Positions 55,941-64,000 of a stretch of 64,000 bases of DNA are shown piece by piece. The stretch is taken from the NCBI GenBank assembly GCA_027486405.1, contig JAIXPD010000047.1, forward strand, positions 1 to 64,000. The letters run 5' to 3'. Under the pieces are notes generated by a model. The model was not told where the DNA came from and did no database searches. It was given only the letters and a program-made list of their open reading frames with translations. Made by a program: the position numbers and the translations under genes. Each line of letters starts with the position of its first letter. The first letter of the stretch is position 1. This DNA is from Azospirillum sp. (GTDB lineage Bacteria; Pseudomonadota; Alphaproteobacteria; Azospirillales; Azospirillaceae).

Positions 55941-57509
55941 TCAGACCGCCAGCTTTTCGCGGATCAGCGCCTTGGTTTCCGCCACGCCGTAGAGCTGGAT
56001 GAAGGATCCCATGCGCGGCCCGGTGGTCTGGCCGAGCAACACCTCGTACAGCGCCTGGAACCACGCGCGCAGTTCGGTGAAGCCGTGGGCCTTGCCCACC
56101 TCGAACACCTCGTTCTGGATCACGTCGGCCTTGGCGTCGGCGGGCAACCTGTCCAGCGCGATCAGCAGGGCGTCGAGTGCTGCGCGTTCGGCGTCGGTCG
56201 GGGCGCGGAAGCGTTTGGTCGGCTTCACATGGTCCTGATAGTAGCGGACGGCGTAGCCGATCAGGCTGTCCAGGAACGGGCTGTTCTCCGGCGTGGCGTC
56301 GGGCGCGTAGCGGCGGATGAAGCCCCACATCACCTCGGTGGTTTCGGCGTTCGCCGCACCGGCCAGATTGAGCAGCAGGTTGAACGACACGTCGGACCGC
56401 ACGACGGGCGGCTGGCCGCCATGGATGTGCCAGGCGGGGTTTTCCAGCTTGCGGGCCGGTTCCTCGCCATGGACCTTGTCCACGAAGGTCAGATACTCAT
56501 CGACCGCGCGCGGGATGACGTCGAAATACAGCCGCTTGGCCGATTTCGGCTTTTGGAACATGTAGAGCGCCAGGCTTTCCTGCGGGGCGTAGGCCAGCCA
56601 TTCCTCCATCGTCAGGCCATTGCCCTTCGACTTGGAGATCTTCTGGCCCTTGTCGTCGAGGAAGAGTTCGTAATTGAAGCCTTCCGGCGGCGTGCCGCCC
56701 AGGATGCGGCAGATCTTCCCGGCCAGTTCGGCCGACGGGATCAGATCCTTGCCGTACATCTCGTAATCCACGCCAAGGCCAAACCAGCGCATGCCCCAGT
56801 CGGGCTTCCATTGCAGCTTCACATGGCCGCCGGTGACGGGCAGTTCGACCTTTTTGCCGTCCTCGTCCTGGAACACCACGGTTCCGGCGTCGGGGTTGCG
56901 CTCCAGCATCGGGACCTGGAGCACCCGGCCGGTGGAGGGCGACACCGGCAGGAAGGGGCTGTAGGTCGCCTGACGCTCGGCCCCCAGCGTCGGCAGCATG
57001 ACGTCCATCACCGCGTCGTAATGGCGCAGCACGCCCAGCAGGGCGGCGTCGAAACGGCCCGACTTGTACCAGTCGGTCGAGGATTGGAACTCATACTCAA
57101 AGCCGAAGCTGTCGAGGAAGGCGCGCAGCCGGGCGTTGTTGTGGGCGCCAAAGCTGTCGTGCGTGCCGAACGGGTCGGGGACCTGGGTCAGCGGCTTGCC
57201 GATGTTGGCGGCGACCATCTCCTTGTTGGGGATGTTGTCGGGGACCTTGCGCAGCCCGTCCATGTCGTCGGAGAAGCAGAACAGCTTGGTCGGAATGTCG
57301 CTCATCGCCTGGAAGGCGCGGCGGACCATGCTGGTGCGCGCCACCTCGCCGAAGGTGCCGAGATGCGGCAGGCCCGATGGGCCATAGCCGGTCTCGAACA
57401 GGACATAGCCTTTGGCGGGCGGCGTTTTGGCAAAGCGCGCCACCAGTTTGCGCGCCTCCTCAAACGGCCAAGCCTTCGCCTGCAACGCCAAATCCCGTTC
57501 GCCGGTCAT
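55941..57509 (-). CDS. lysK: class I lysyl-tRNA synthetase
   Basis: A 522-residue class I LysRS, the archaeal-type enzyme used by most alphaproteobacteria in place of class II LysS. The HIGH-type motif is [10 protein letters not shown] (43-52), the KMSKS-type motif KISKSKGNG (about 290). [16 protein letters not shown] and [15 protein letters not shown] are typical. Length is normal. It is followed on the minus strand by the ctlX remnant in the opposite orientation. Confidence 0.95.
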   Translation of the reverse strand: MTGERDLALQAKAWPFEEARKLVARFAKTPPAKGYVLFETGYGPSGLPHLGTFGEVARTSMVRRAFQAMSDIPTKLFCFSDDMDGLRKVPDNIPNKEMVAANIGKPLTQVPDPFGTHDSFGAHNNARLRAFLDSFGFEYEFQSSTDWYKSGRFDAALLGVLRHYDAVMDVMLPTLGAERQATYSPFLPVSPSTGRVLQVPMLERNPDAGTVVFQDEDGKKVELPVTGGHVKLQWKPDWGMRWFGLGVDYEMYGKDLIPSAELAGKICRILGGTPPEGFNYELFLDDKGQKISKSKGNGLTMEEWLAYAPQESLALYMFQKPKSAKRLYFDVIPRAVDEYLTFVDKVHGEEPARKLENPAWHIHGGQPPVVRSDVSFNLLLNLAGAANAETTEVMWGFIRRYAPDATPENSPFLDSLIGYAVRYYQDHVKPTKRFRAPTDAERAALDALLIALDRLPADAKADVIQNEVFEVGKAHGFTELRAWFQALYEVLLGQTTGPRMGSFIQLYGVAETKALIREKLAV

Positions 57510-57604
57510 CGTCGGACCCTTTCACACACCAAAGAAACACTGCCAAAGAGGGCGACAACCCTAGGGCGGCGCGCCCCTGCCGTCAACCGCAGGGCTTTCG
57601 ATTG

Positions 57605-57852
57605 CAGGGCAATCGCTTGAAGCGTCGCGCACCCAGCCGGAACAAGAGATGCCACGGATTTCACGGATTTTTCTCACGGATTTCGCGGAACCGGTCTCAG
57701 GGGCATCCTGTTTGCGAGCCTGCGACACACCTTGTGACGGGATGGATGAAGCGATTGAGGGCGGAAATCCGTGAAATCCCTCATTTTATCCGTGAAATCC
57801 GTGTCCTTTCTTGCCCGCGTGACGATGATCGCTCGTTCAAGCGATTGCCCTG
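57605..57852 (-). repeat. MITE-like element, copy D (complete, 248 bp)
   Basis: The clearest copy. CAGGGCAATCGCTTGA (57605-57620) and TCAAGCGATTGCCCTG (57837-57852) are perfect 16-bp terminal inverted repeats. They are flanked by an exact 10-bp duplication CTTTCGATTG (57595-57604 and 57853-57862). The imperfect inverted similarity extends about 60 bp inward with 'cacggatttcacgga' and 'atccgtgaaatccgtgtcc' motifs. There is no transposase gene inside. It lies between lysK and the GGDEF-EAL gene and is inverted relative to B and C. Confidence 0.93.
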
Positions 57853-57894
57853 CTTTCGATTGGGTGGGGGAGGGTGTCCGTTCACCCGGGCCGA

Positions 57895-60567
57895 TCACCC
57901 GACCTGGAGGGGCTGGGCGTTGGCCTGCCGGGCCATGCGCTCCACCGCGTCGGCGGGGCCGGGGCGGCCGAAATGATAGCCCTGGGCAACGTCGCAGCGG
58001 AGTTGACGCAACTGGTGGACGGTGTCCTGGTCCTCCACCCCCTCGGCGACGGCGGTCAGGTTCAGGCTGTGGGCCATCTGGATGACGGCGGCGGTGATGC
58101 GGGCGCTGTCGTGGTTGCTGCACAGATCCAGGACGAACGACCGGTCGATCTTCAGCTTGTCCACCGCCAGCCGACCGATGTACGCGAGGTTGGAGTAGCC
58201 GGTGCCGAAATCGTCGATGGAGAGCTGAACCCCCAGCGCCTTGACCTTGCGGATGTTGGCGAGCACGACGTCGGTGTTCTCGATCAGCATCGATTCGGTC
58301 AGTTCCAGTTCCAACAGCAGCGGGTCAAGCCCGCTGTCGGTCAGGGCGGCGACGACGGTGTCGGCCAGATCGGGGCGCTGGAGCTGGCGGGCCGACAGGT
58401 TGACGGCGACGGTCAGCGGCAGCCCGGCGGCGTTCCACCGGGCGGCCTGGCGGCAGGACTCGCGCAGCACCCATTCGCCAATCGGCACGATCAACCCGCT
58501 GTCCTCGGCGATCGGGATGAAGGAGCCGGGCGGAATCATGCCGCGTTCGGGGTGGTTCCAGCGCACCAGCGCTTCCGCCCCCGTCACCCGACCGGTGTCC
58601 AGGTTGATCTGCGGCTGGTAATGGATCAGGAACTCGTCCCGTTCCAACGCCCGGCGCAGGCCGTTGCGGGTGGACAGATGGGTGACGGCCTCCGCGTTCA
58701 TCGCCTCGGCGAAGAAGCGGTGGGTGTTGCGGCCGCTGGCCTTGGCGTGGTGCAGGGCGATGTCGGCGTTTTTCAGCAGGGTCGGGAAGTCGCGCCCGTC
58801 GGTGGGCGACAGGGCGATGCCGGTGGACAGGGTGACGGTCAGCTCATGGCCGTCGATGTTGAACGGGGCGGTGAGCGTTTCGTGCAGCAGCGCGACGGTT
58901 TCGACCACGGTGTCGGTGTCGGTCAGGCCGGACAGCAGCAGCAGGAACTCGTCACCGCCGGTGCGGCTGACGGTGTCGGTGTCGCGCACGCAGGTCTTCA
59001 GCCGCTCCGCCACCACGCGCAACAGCCCGTCGCCGACGCTGTGGCCAAGGGAATCGTTGATGGTGCGGAATTGATCGAGGTCGCAGGCCAGCAACGCCAC
59101 CATCCGCCCGTTGCGTTCCGACCGGGCCAGCGCCTGGGCGGTGCGGTCCTGGACCAACAGGCGGTTCGGCAGCAGGGTCAGCGGGTCGTGGTGGGACAGG
59201 AACTCCATCCGCTCCTGCGCGGCCTTGCGTTCGGAGATGTCGCGCACCACCACCACCAGACGGCGGTCGTTGCCGTCCACCGCTGCGCGCCGCATGCTGA
59301 TTTCCACCCAGAACAGATCACCGTCCAGGGTGCGGGCGTGCCATTCGAAGATCTGGGGATGGCCGGAACCGGCCCGGCGCACCCACAGCGCCGCGTCGTC
59401 CAGCGTGTAGGGGGACAGGCCGGAGCTGAGCATGCCGATGTCCAGCGCCGCGATGGGGTGATCGCCCAGCCGGTACATCTCGATCATCCGGCGGTTGACC
59501 TGGAGGATGGCCGTGCTGTCCAGATCATGGATGAAGATGGCGTCGTTGACGTTGTCGAAGATGGTGCGGAAGCGGTCCTCGCTGGCCGACAGGGCGGTCA
59601 CGGCCTCGCGCAGGCTTTCGGTCTTGGCGGCGACCTGACGGCGCAGAATGGCGTTCCAGGCCAGCGTCGCCGCTCCCAGAATCAGCACGGGGATCAGGAT
59701 TTTGCTCAGCAACGCCAGACGGTTGGCGTCCAGCCCGCCGATCACCTTGCGACCGAACCACCGCTCTTCGATGGCGCGGCGTTCGTCGGGGGTGATGCGG
59801 TTGAACCCCTCGGTGATCAGCGCGTGCAGCGCGCTGTCGCCCTTGCGCACCGCCCAGTGCAGTTCCCCGGTGTAGAGCGGGTCGGTGTAGCGGAAGCGGT
59901 CCTGGATGCCGTATTTGGTCAGGAAATAGCGGGCGGACGGGTCATCGATGCAGAAGACCAGAATGTCCTTGTGAATGGCGGCGTCGATCAGCGCGGCGAA
60001 GCTGGGGTAGCGGCTGATGCTGACGATGCCCTGGTCGTTCAGCCAATCGATGCAGGCGTCGCCGTTCTTGGCCCCCACCGTGTAACCGCGCAGGGAGGCC
60101 GGGCCGGTGATGCCGCTGAGGTCGGCGTTGAAATAGACCGGCACGTCCAGCTTGGCGTAAGGCGGGGAAAACTCCAGGGTCCGGTTGCGCGCCGGGGTTT
60201 GGAAGATGGTGTCGATGACGTCGGCCTTGCCCTGTTCCACCATCTTGACGGCAAGGCTTAGGTCGGTGCCGATCAACTCCACCGCCACCCCGGTCCGTTC
60301 GGACCAGAGTGCCCACAATTCCTGCAACATGCCCATATGGGTGCCTTCGGAATCGCGGAAGCTGAAGGGCGGATAATTGTCGTCCAGCGCCACCCTGATC
60401 GACGCGCGGGTTGCCGGAGCGACGGGTTTCGGCGTGGTCGCCTGGGCCGGGTCGGTCAGCAGAAACGGGAGCAGCAGCAACAGCGCCAGAACGGCCAACG
60501 CCCTGCGAACGCCAGAGGCGGGAAAGCACAGGTCCGTTTTCAATCTTGGGCGAGTCGCGGCGGGCAT
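57895..60567 (-). CDS. periplasmic-sensing GGDEF-EAL cyclic-di-GMP enzyme
   Basis: An 890-residue membrane protein. Signal or membrane segment at about 20-43; periplasmic family-3 solute-binding domain (about 55-280, RVALDDNYPPFSFRDSEG, GKADVIDTIFQTPAR); transmembrane helix (about 297-315); PAS domain with PAC (about 335-450); GGDEF domain with intact SRTGGDEFLLLL; and EAL domain with intact GAEALVRWNHPE and DDFGTGYSNLAYI. Both catalytic signatures are complete, so it may make and break cyclic-di-GMP in response to an amino-acid-like ligand. Confidence 0.9.
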   Translation of the reverse strand: MPAATRPRLKTDLCFPASGVRRALAVLALLLLLPFLLTDPAQATTPKPVAPATRASIRVALDDNYPPFSFRDSEGTHMGMLQELWALWSERTGVAVELIGTDLSLAVKMVEQGKADVIDTIFQTPARNRTLEFSPPYAKLDVPVYFNADLSGITGPASLRGYTVGAKNGDACIDWLNDQGIVSISRYPSFAALIDAAIHKDILVFCIDDPSARYFLTKYGIQDRFRYTDPLYTGELHWAVRKGDSALHALITEGFNRITPDERRAIEERWFGRKVIGGLDANRLALLSKILIPVLILGAATLAWNAILRRQVAAKTESLREAVTALSASEDRFRTIFDNVNDAIFIHDLDSTAILQVNRRMIEMYRLGDHPIAALDIGMLSSGLSPYTLDDAALWVRRAGSGHPQIFEWHARTLDGDLFWVEISMRRAAVDGNDRRLVVVVRDISERKAAQERMEFLSHHDPLTLLPNRLLVQDRTAQALARSERNGRMVALLACDLDQFRTINDSLGHSVGDGLLRVVAERLKTCVRDTDTVSRTGGDEFLLLLSGLTDTDTVVETVALLHETLTAPFNIDGHELTVTLSTGIALSPTDGRDFPTLLKNADIALHHAKASGRNTHRFFAEAMNAEAVTHLSTRNGLRRALERDEFLIHYQPQINLDTGRVTGAEALVRWNHPERGMIPPGSFIPIAEDSGLIVPIGEWVLRESCRQAARWNAAGLPLTVAVNLSARQLQRPDLADTVVAALTDSGLDPLLLELELTESMLIENTDVVLANIRKVKALGVQLSIDDFGTGYSNLAYIGRLAVDKLKIDRSFVLDLCSNHDSARITAAVIQMAHSLNLTAVAEGVEDQDTVHQLRQLRCDVAQGYHFGRPGPADAVERMARQANAQPLQVG

Positions 60568-60603
60568 CGGGACCGGGCTGATGGAAAATTATCCAACACA
60601 GCC

Positions 60604-60636
60604 GGGTGTCGCGGGTGACGATTGCGATCGACACCC
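60604..60636. other. inverted repeat in the divergent GGDEF-EAL / GAF control region
   Basis: GGGTGTCG (60604-60611) and CGACACCC (60629-60636) form a perfect 8-bp inverted repeat with a 17-bp spacer. It lies 37 bp from the GGDEF-EAL start inside the 299-bp intergenic stretch 60568-60866, otherwise AT-richer than its flanks. It could be an operator or a transcript hairpin. Confidence 0.4.
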
Positions 60637-60866
60637 CGATCCTGCCTGACTGTCGGAGAAGACTACCCCGTTTGTTGTGGTGCGGCAACGAATGGTTCCT
60701 GTCTTGAGTAATTTGGCCGCTCCTCTGGTTGTTTTTGTGCGCCATACCCAATTTTTTGTTGAGAAGCGCCGGGTGCGACTTGGCGTGTGTTCAGGCGTAT
60801 CGACGCCCGGCAAGGATTTTGCTAAGACCGGGACAAATGTCCGGAGCGATGCTGTGGAGATGTCCA

Positions 60867-61367
60867 GTGCTGAAAACACAGGCGGCGGTCTTTGGGCTTC
60901 GGATCGGGCACACGACGGTGGCCGATGTCTGGAAAGCGGCCTGCGAAGACATCGCCGAGACGACCGGGGCCTCGCGCGCCAGCGTCTGGGTGTTTGGCCG
61001 TGGCTATCAGACCTTGACCTGCGTGAACATCTACGACCCCACGCAGGGCGGGCACGCGGTCGGCGGTGTGCTGACGCGTGAGGCGTATCCCGACTATTTC
61101 CGGGCCATCACCAACAACGCCAAGGTCGTGGCCCCCGACGCCCTGACCCACCCGGCGACGCGCGGCTTTGCCGACGCCTATTTCAAGCCGCACGACGTGC
61201 GCAGCCTGCTGGATTGCATTGTTCTGAACGAAAACGTCGCGGTTGGCGTGCTGTGTTGCGAGCAGTCCGGCGCGGAGCGCGGTTGGAGGCCGGAGGACAT
61301 CGCCTGTCTGCAAGCGGTGTCGATGCTGATCGGCTCCGTCTGCCAGATGGTGGACGAGGACACCTGA
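60867..61367 (+). CDS. GAF-domain protein
   Basis: A 166-residue single-domain GAF protein (residues about 20-160), with TTGASRASVWVFGRGYQTLTCVNIYDPTQGGHAVGGVLTREAYPDYFRAI and the usual DCIVLNENVAVGVLCCEQSG strand pair. It has no output domain, so it may act on another protein, possibly the divergent GGDEF-EAL enzyme. GTG 60867 has GGAGA seven bases upstream; ATG 60837 and ATG 60849 are alternatives. Ligand unknown. Confidence 0.78.
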   Translation: MLKTQAAVFGLRIGHTTVADVWKAACEDIAETTGASRASVWVFGRGYQTLTCVNIYDPTQGGHAVGGVLTREAYPDYFRAITNNAKVVAPDALTHPATRGFADAYFKPHDVRSLLDCIVLNENVAVGVLCCEQSGAERGWRPEDIACLQAVSMLIGSVCQMVDEDT

Positions 61368-61406
61368 TCCGCTCCGCGCCGCGCGATCACCGGAGGCATG
61401 GCCGCA

Positions 61407-62096
61407 TCACCGGGCGCAATCGGCCAGACCGTCGCGCTCCACCACCGCCATCCGTTTTTCGATGATCGCGGCCCGGCGGGCGACGTAGGGGCCGGGGGCG
61501 GTGGGCGACCAGTGGCGCGGGCTGGGCAGCACCACGGCCAGCAACGCCGCCTCGCGCCGGGTCAGGGCGCTGGCGCTTTTGCGGAAATGATGACGGGCGG
61601 CGGCTTCGGCTCCATACACGCCGTCGTCCCATTCGATGATGTTGAGATAGACCTCCAGAATCCGCCGTTTGGACCATCCCTGTTCGATCAGCAGGGTGAA
61701 CCACGCCTCGGCTCCCTTGCGCAGCCAATCGCGGCCCGGCCAGAGAAAGGCGTTCTTGGCGGTCTGCTGGCTGATGGTGCTGCCGCCCTTCAGCGGTTTG
61801 CCCTCGGCGTTGGCCTCGAACGCGGCTTCGATGGCGTCCCAGTCAAAACCGCCGTGATCGCAAAAGTTGCTGTCTTCCGACGCGACGACGGCGCGCACCA
61901 GATGCGGCGACACCTGATCGAGCGGAACCCAGCGCTGCGCCATGCCCGCCCCATCGGTGGCCGCACGGATCAGCATCAGCGGCGTCCCCCACACCGGGGC
62001 CACGGCGTACAGCCCCACCCAGGCCACGGAGACGGCCAGCAGACTGAACAGCCCGATCAACGCCCACCGCGCCGCCGCGCGCGCCCACCGCCGCAT
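61407..62096 (-). CDS. mtgA: monofunctional peptidoglycan glycosyltransferase
   Basis: A 229-residue inner-membrane GT51 enzyme polymerising lipid II. N-terminal transmembrane helix (about 12-34), catalytic Glu in VVASEDSNFCDHGGFDWDAIE, then KPLKGGSTISQQTAKNAFLWPGRDWLRK and ILEVYLNIIEWDDGVYGAEAAARHHF. No transpeptidase domain. ATG 62096 is chosen; a TTG at 62117 would extend it by seven codons. Confidence 0.95.
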   Translation of the reverse strand: MRRWARAAARWALIGLFSLLAVSVAWVGLYAVAPVWGTPLMLIRAATDGAGMAQRWVPLDQVSPHLVRAVVASEDSNFCDHGGFDWDAIEAAFEANAEGKPLKGGSTISQQTAKNAFLWPGRDWLRKGAEAWFTLLIEQGWSKRRILEVYLNIIEWDDGVYGAEAAARHHFRKSASALTRREAALLAVVLPSPRHWSPTAPGPYVARRAAIIEKRMAVVERDGLADCAR

Positions 62097-62240
62097 GATC
62101 ACCGTCACTCCGCCCAACGCCCCGCCACTCTCCTCCTTCCATGCGGGGGTTTGTGGTCTGTCGTCAACCGTTGGGGCGGCCTTTGGGATCGTGCAGCGCG
62201 GCGGTTCGCTGTTCAGGTGCTGATGGTCCGATGAACAGAC

Positions 62241-62459
62241 CTATTCATCCCAATCATGAAAGCGCAGCGCGGTTTTGCGCTCTTGCAGGGTTTGGTGCTT
62301 TTCATAACGTCTGGGATTGCCGCACATCCAGCAACTGCACATGGCCAGATTGTCGGCCTCTTTCTGCGGAACCTTGACGTCCGGACGAATGCGGCGTGCT
62401 TTCGCGATCATGCGAAGCTGGTCACGCCGACGGCGCGCCCGCTTTTTCTCGTGTGGCAT
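62241..62459 (-). CDS. small basic protein with CSCxMCGNPRR motif
   Basis: A 72-residue protein. A highly basic start (MPHEKKRARRRRDQLRMIAKARRIRPD) is followed by ADNLAMCSCWMCGNPRRYEKHQTLQERK. The C-x-C-x2-C motif looks like a metal-binding ribbon and recurs in small conserved proteins of many bacteria; function unknown. Its basic character would suit nucleic-acid binding. Confidence 0.75.
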   Translation of the reverse strand: MPHEKKRARRRRDQLRMIAKARRIRPDVKVPQKEADNLAMCSCWMCGNPRRYEKHQTLQERKTALRFHDWDE

Positions 62460-62474
62460 CGTGCCCCCAAAGGG

Positions 62475-62526
62475 CGATGCCCCGGCGCGGTCCGCCCCCT
62501 TTGGACGGCGCTGCCGGGGCTATCGC
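62475..62526. repeat. long imperfect hairpin upstream of the CSCxMCGN gene
   Basis: GATGCCCCGGCGCGGTCC (from 62475) pairs with GGACGGCGCTGCCGGGGC and TATCGC to about 62526, around a loop GCCCCCTTT. It has no T-tract on either strand. It lies about 16 bp upstream of the small gene on its 5' side, so it could be a leader structure or a REP-like element. Confidence 0.5.
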
Positions 62527-62653
62527 ATCTTTGGAAAGGCTGAGGCGGTTGTGATCATGGGAGGAGTGTAGTGCGCCGGGCGAGCGCTGTCATGCGCCTT
62601 GGCGCACAAGCCGCGCTCGCCTTGACGGGGGGCAGCGCCCTATAGTGCGGCCG

Positions 62654-64000
62654 ATGGACACGACGCCCTTTCCCGATCACCCGTTCCGGCTTGACGACGC
62701 GCCCGCCCTGGCGGCGGGGGCGCGGCTGGTCGTTGCCCTGACGGCGGACGGCGAGGTGGAGGAGCTGACCTTCGCCGCCGCCGCCCGGCGGGTGCGGCAG
62801 CAGGCCCCGCTGCTCTGCCACGCCCGCGCCTTTGCCCGGCGGCTGGGCGTCGATCCCTTTCCGGCTTTTGATGCGCTGGAGCTGTTCGCCTTCGTCCACC
62901 CCGCGCGTTTCTGCGTGCCCACCCCGCGCGGGCTGGCCGAGGCGCTCGACCTGCCGATCCCCGAAGGGCACGAGGCCGAGGCGCTGGCCCTGCAACGCGC
63001 CGTGCGCCGCCTGCTGGGCGATCTGGGCGCGCCGGGGCGGGAGGAGGCGTCCGACCCGCTGGCCTTCGCCTTTGAGATGGGCCGGGCCGGGTGGCTGTGG
63101 GCACCGGTCGTGCTGACCGCGCTGGGCAAACCCGAAGGGCCGGAGAAGGGGGCCGCCCGCGCGGGCCTGCGCGTCTGGACCAAGATCAAGGAGTGGGAGG
63201 AGGGGGCACCGCTGCCGCCGCCCGCGCAAAACCCGGTGGAGCCGGAGGAGGCGCGCCGCCGTCTGGCCGCGATGCTGTCGGCGCTGGTTCCGGGCAAGGC
63301 GGCGGAACCCCGGCCCCAGCAGGCCGATTATTCCAGCGCGGTGTCCGCCGCCTTCGCCCCGCGCCCGGCCCCCGACACGCCGAACGTCGTGCTGGCCGAG
63401 GCTGGAACCGGGGTCGGCAAGACGCTGGGCTATCTGGCCCCGGCCACGGTGTGGGCGGAAAAGAACGGCGGGACCGTCTGGATCTCCACCTACACCCGCA
63501 ACCTGCAACACCAGATCGACGCCGAACTGGATCGGCTCTACCCCGATCCGGCGACCAAGGCGCGCAAGGTGGTGCTGCGCAAGGGCCGCGAGAATTACCT
63601 CTGCCTGCTGAATCTGGAGGAGGCGGTGCGCGCCATGCATTTCCGCGCCGATGTCGGCGGCGGAACCGGTGGCGGGGTGGGCGGTGGCGCGGTCGGGATC
63701 GGGCTGATGGCGCGCTGGGCGGCGGCAACGCGCGATGGCGACATGACCGGCGGCGATTTCCCCGGCTGGCTGGTGGACATCGCCGGGCGCGGCCCCACCC
63801 TGGGGCTGGCCGACCGGCGCGGCGAGTGCATCTACTCGGCCTGCGACCATTACAGCCGCTGTTACATTGAAAAGAGCGTCCGCCGCGCCCGCCGCGCCGA
63901 TGTCGTCATCGCCAACCACGCGTTGGTCATGGTCCAGGCCGCGTTGGGCGGCGGGGAGGACGCAACCCTGCCCAGCCGCTATGTCTTCGACGAGGGGCAC
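62654..64000 (+). CDS. DinG/Rad3-type ATP-dependent DNA helicase (partial, runs off end)
   Basis: The first 449 residues of a superfamily 2 XPD-like helicase. After a 230-residue N-terminal domain come Walker A AGTGVGKT (250-257), motif Ia STYTRNLQHQ, four cysteines positioned for a 4Fe-4S cluster (Cys317, Cys392, Cys397, Cys403), DVVIANHALVM, and the DEAH-type box DEGH (446-449) at the last bases. The cluster spacing includes a Gly-rich insert of about 20 residues. The start is ATG 62654, with TATAGT 8 bases upstream as a possible -10. The C-terminal half is outside the window. Confidence 0.87.
   Translation, partial: MDTTPFPDHPFRLDDAPALAAGARLVVALTADGEVEELTFAAAARRVRQQAPLLCHARAFARRLGVDPFPAFDALELFAFVHPARFCVPTPRGLAEALDLPIPEGHEAEALALQRAVRRLLGDLGAPGREEASDPLAFAFEMGRAGWLWAPVVLTALGKPEGPEKGAARAGLRVWTKIKEWEEGAPLPPPAQNPVEPEEARRRLAAMLSALVPGKAAEPRPQQADYSSAVSAAFAPRPAPDTPNVVLAEAGTGVGKTLGYLAPATVWAEKNGGTVWISTYTRNLQHQIDAELDRLYPDPATKARKVVLRKGRENYLCLLNLEEAVRAMHFRADVGGGTGGGVGGGAVGIGLMARWAAATRDGDMTGGDFPGWLVDIAGRGPTLGLADRRGECIYSACDHYSRCYIEKSVRRARRADVVIANHALVMVQAALGGGEDATLPSRYVFDEGH

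Noticed and set aside
62555..64000. A 481-codon minus-strand frame at the right end
   Set aside because: It is antisense to the DinG/Rad3-type helicase frame, which has Walker A, cysteine cluster and DEGH motifs.

Overview
The window reads as chromosomal DNA of a high-GC alphaproteobacterium, most likely Rhodospirillales (Azospirillum-like). The signs are a class I lysyl-tRNA synthetase, the mdh-sucCD-sucAB block, an alphaproteobacterial-type Fur, an RHH_4 protein, a DUF2336 protein and a TipF-like degenerate EAL protein. No rRNA, CRISPR array or integrase gene was seen. One tRNA is present (Ser, anticodon GGA).

Layout. 0-1.4 kb: end of a mobile repeat, a 14-bp tandem repeat and a soluble histidine kinase. 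1.6-6.2 kb: the glycerol-3-phosphate ABC transporter ugpBAEC behind a probable Pho box, with a palindromic AT-rich insert between ugpB and ugpA. 6.3-9.1 kb: an RhlE-type helicase, then fur with a translationally coupled Cys-rich 75-residue protein. 9.2-19.5 kb: a compact podovirus-like structural cassette on one strand (capsid, two receptor-binding proteins, tail tubular proteins A and B, coiled-coil protein, terminase large subunit, small membrane protein) with no portal, integrase, polymerase or lysozyme. 19.5-26.4 kb: DUF952-pyrD, a parS-like site and a tipF-like gene, a Thr-codon-rich leader peptide ahead of a cysteine hydrolase-thrS pair, and infC. 26.4-35.4 kb: assorted hydrolases, SH3b and coiled-coil periplasmic proteins, RHH_4 regulator, NrtA/NasS-like protein, HAD hydrolase and glycosyltransferase. 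35.5 kb: tRNA-Ser. 36.4-40.7 kb: minor pseudopilin genes gspHIJ divergent from gspK, then a secreted PHB depolymerase. 40.9-42.9 kb: arsR-arsC-acr3 with a perfect operator palindrome. 43.9-51.6 kb: TCA genes mdh, sucC, sucD, sucA, sucB. 51.9-54.7 kb: three proteins of unknown function. 55.2-55.9 kb: a decayed lrp/ctlX divergent pair. 55.9-64 kb: lysK, a periplasmic-sensor GGDEF-EAL protein, a GAF protein, mtgA, a small CSCxMCGNPRR protein and the start of a DinG/Rad3-type helicase that runs off the end.

The most notable signal is a 246-248 bp MITE-like repeat with perfect 16-bp terminal inverted repeats and 10-bp target-site duplications, present in three complete copies (8087, 27667, 57605) plus one end at the left border. 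Other candidates are the run of overlapping ATGA mini-reading frames in front of the kinase, the threonine attenuator-like leader upstream of thrS, the near-complete 192-bp palindrome inside the phage cassette, the parS-like site, and the double-deletion scar at lrp/ctlX. All calls come from reading the sequence and remembered family features; no database search was run.
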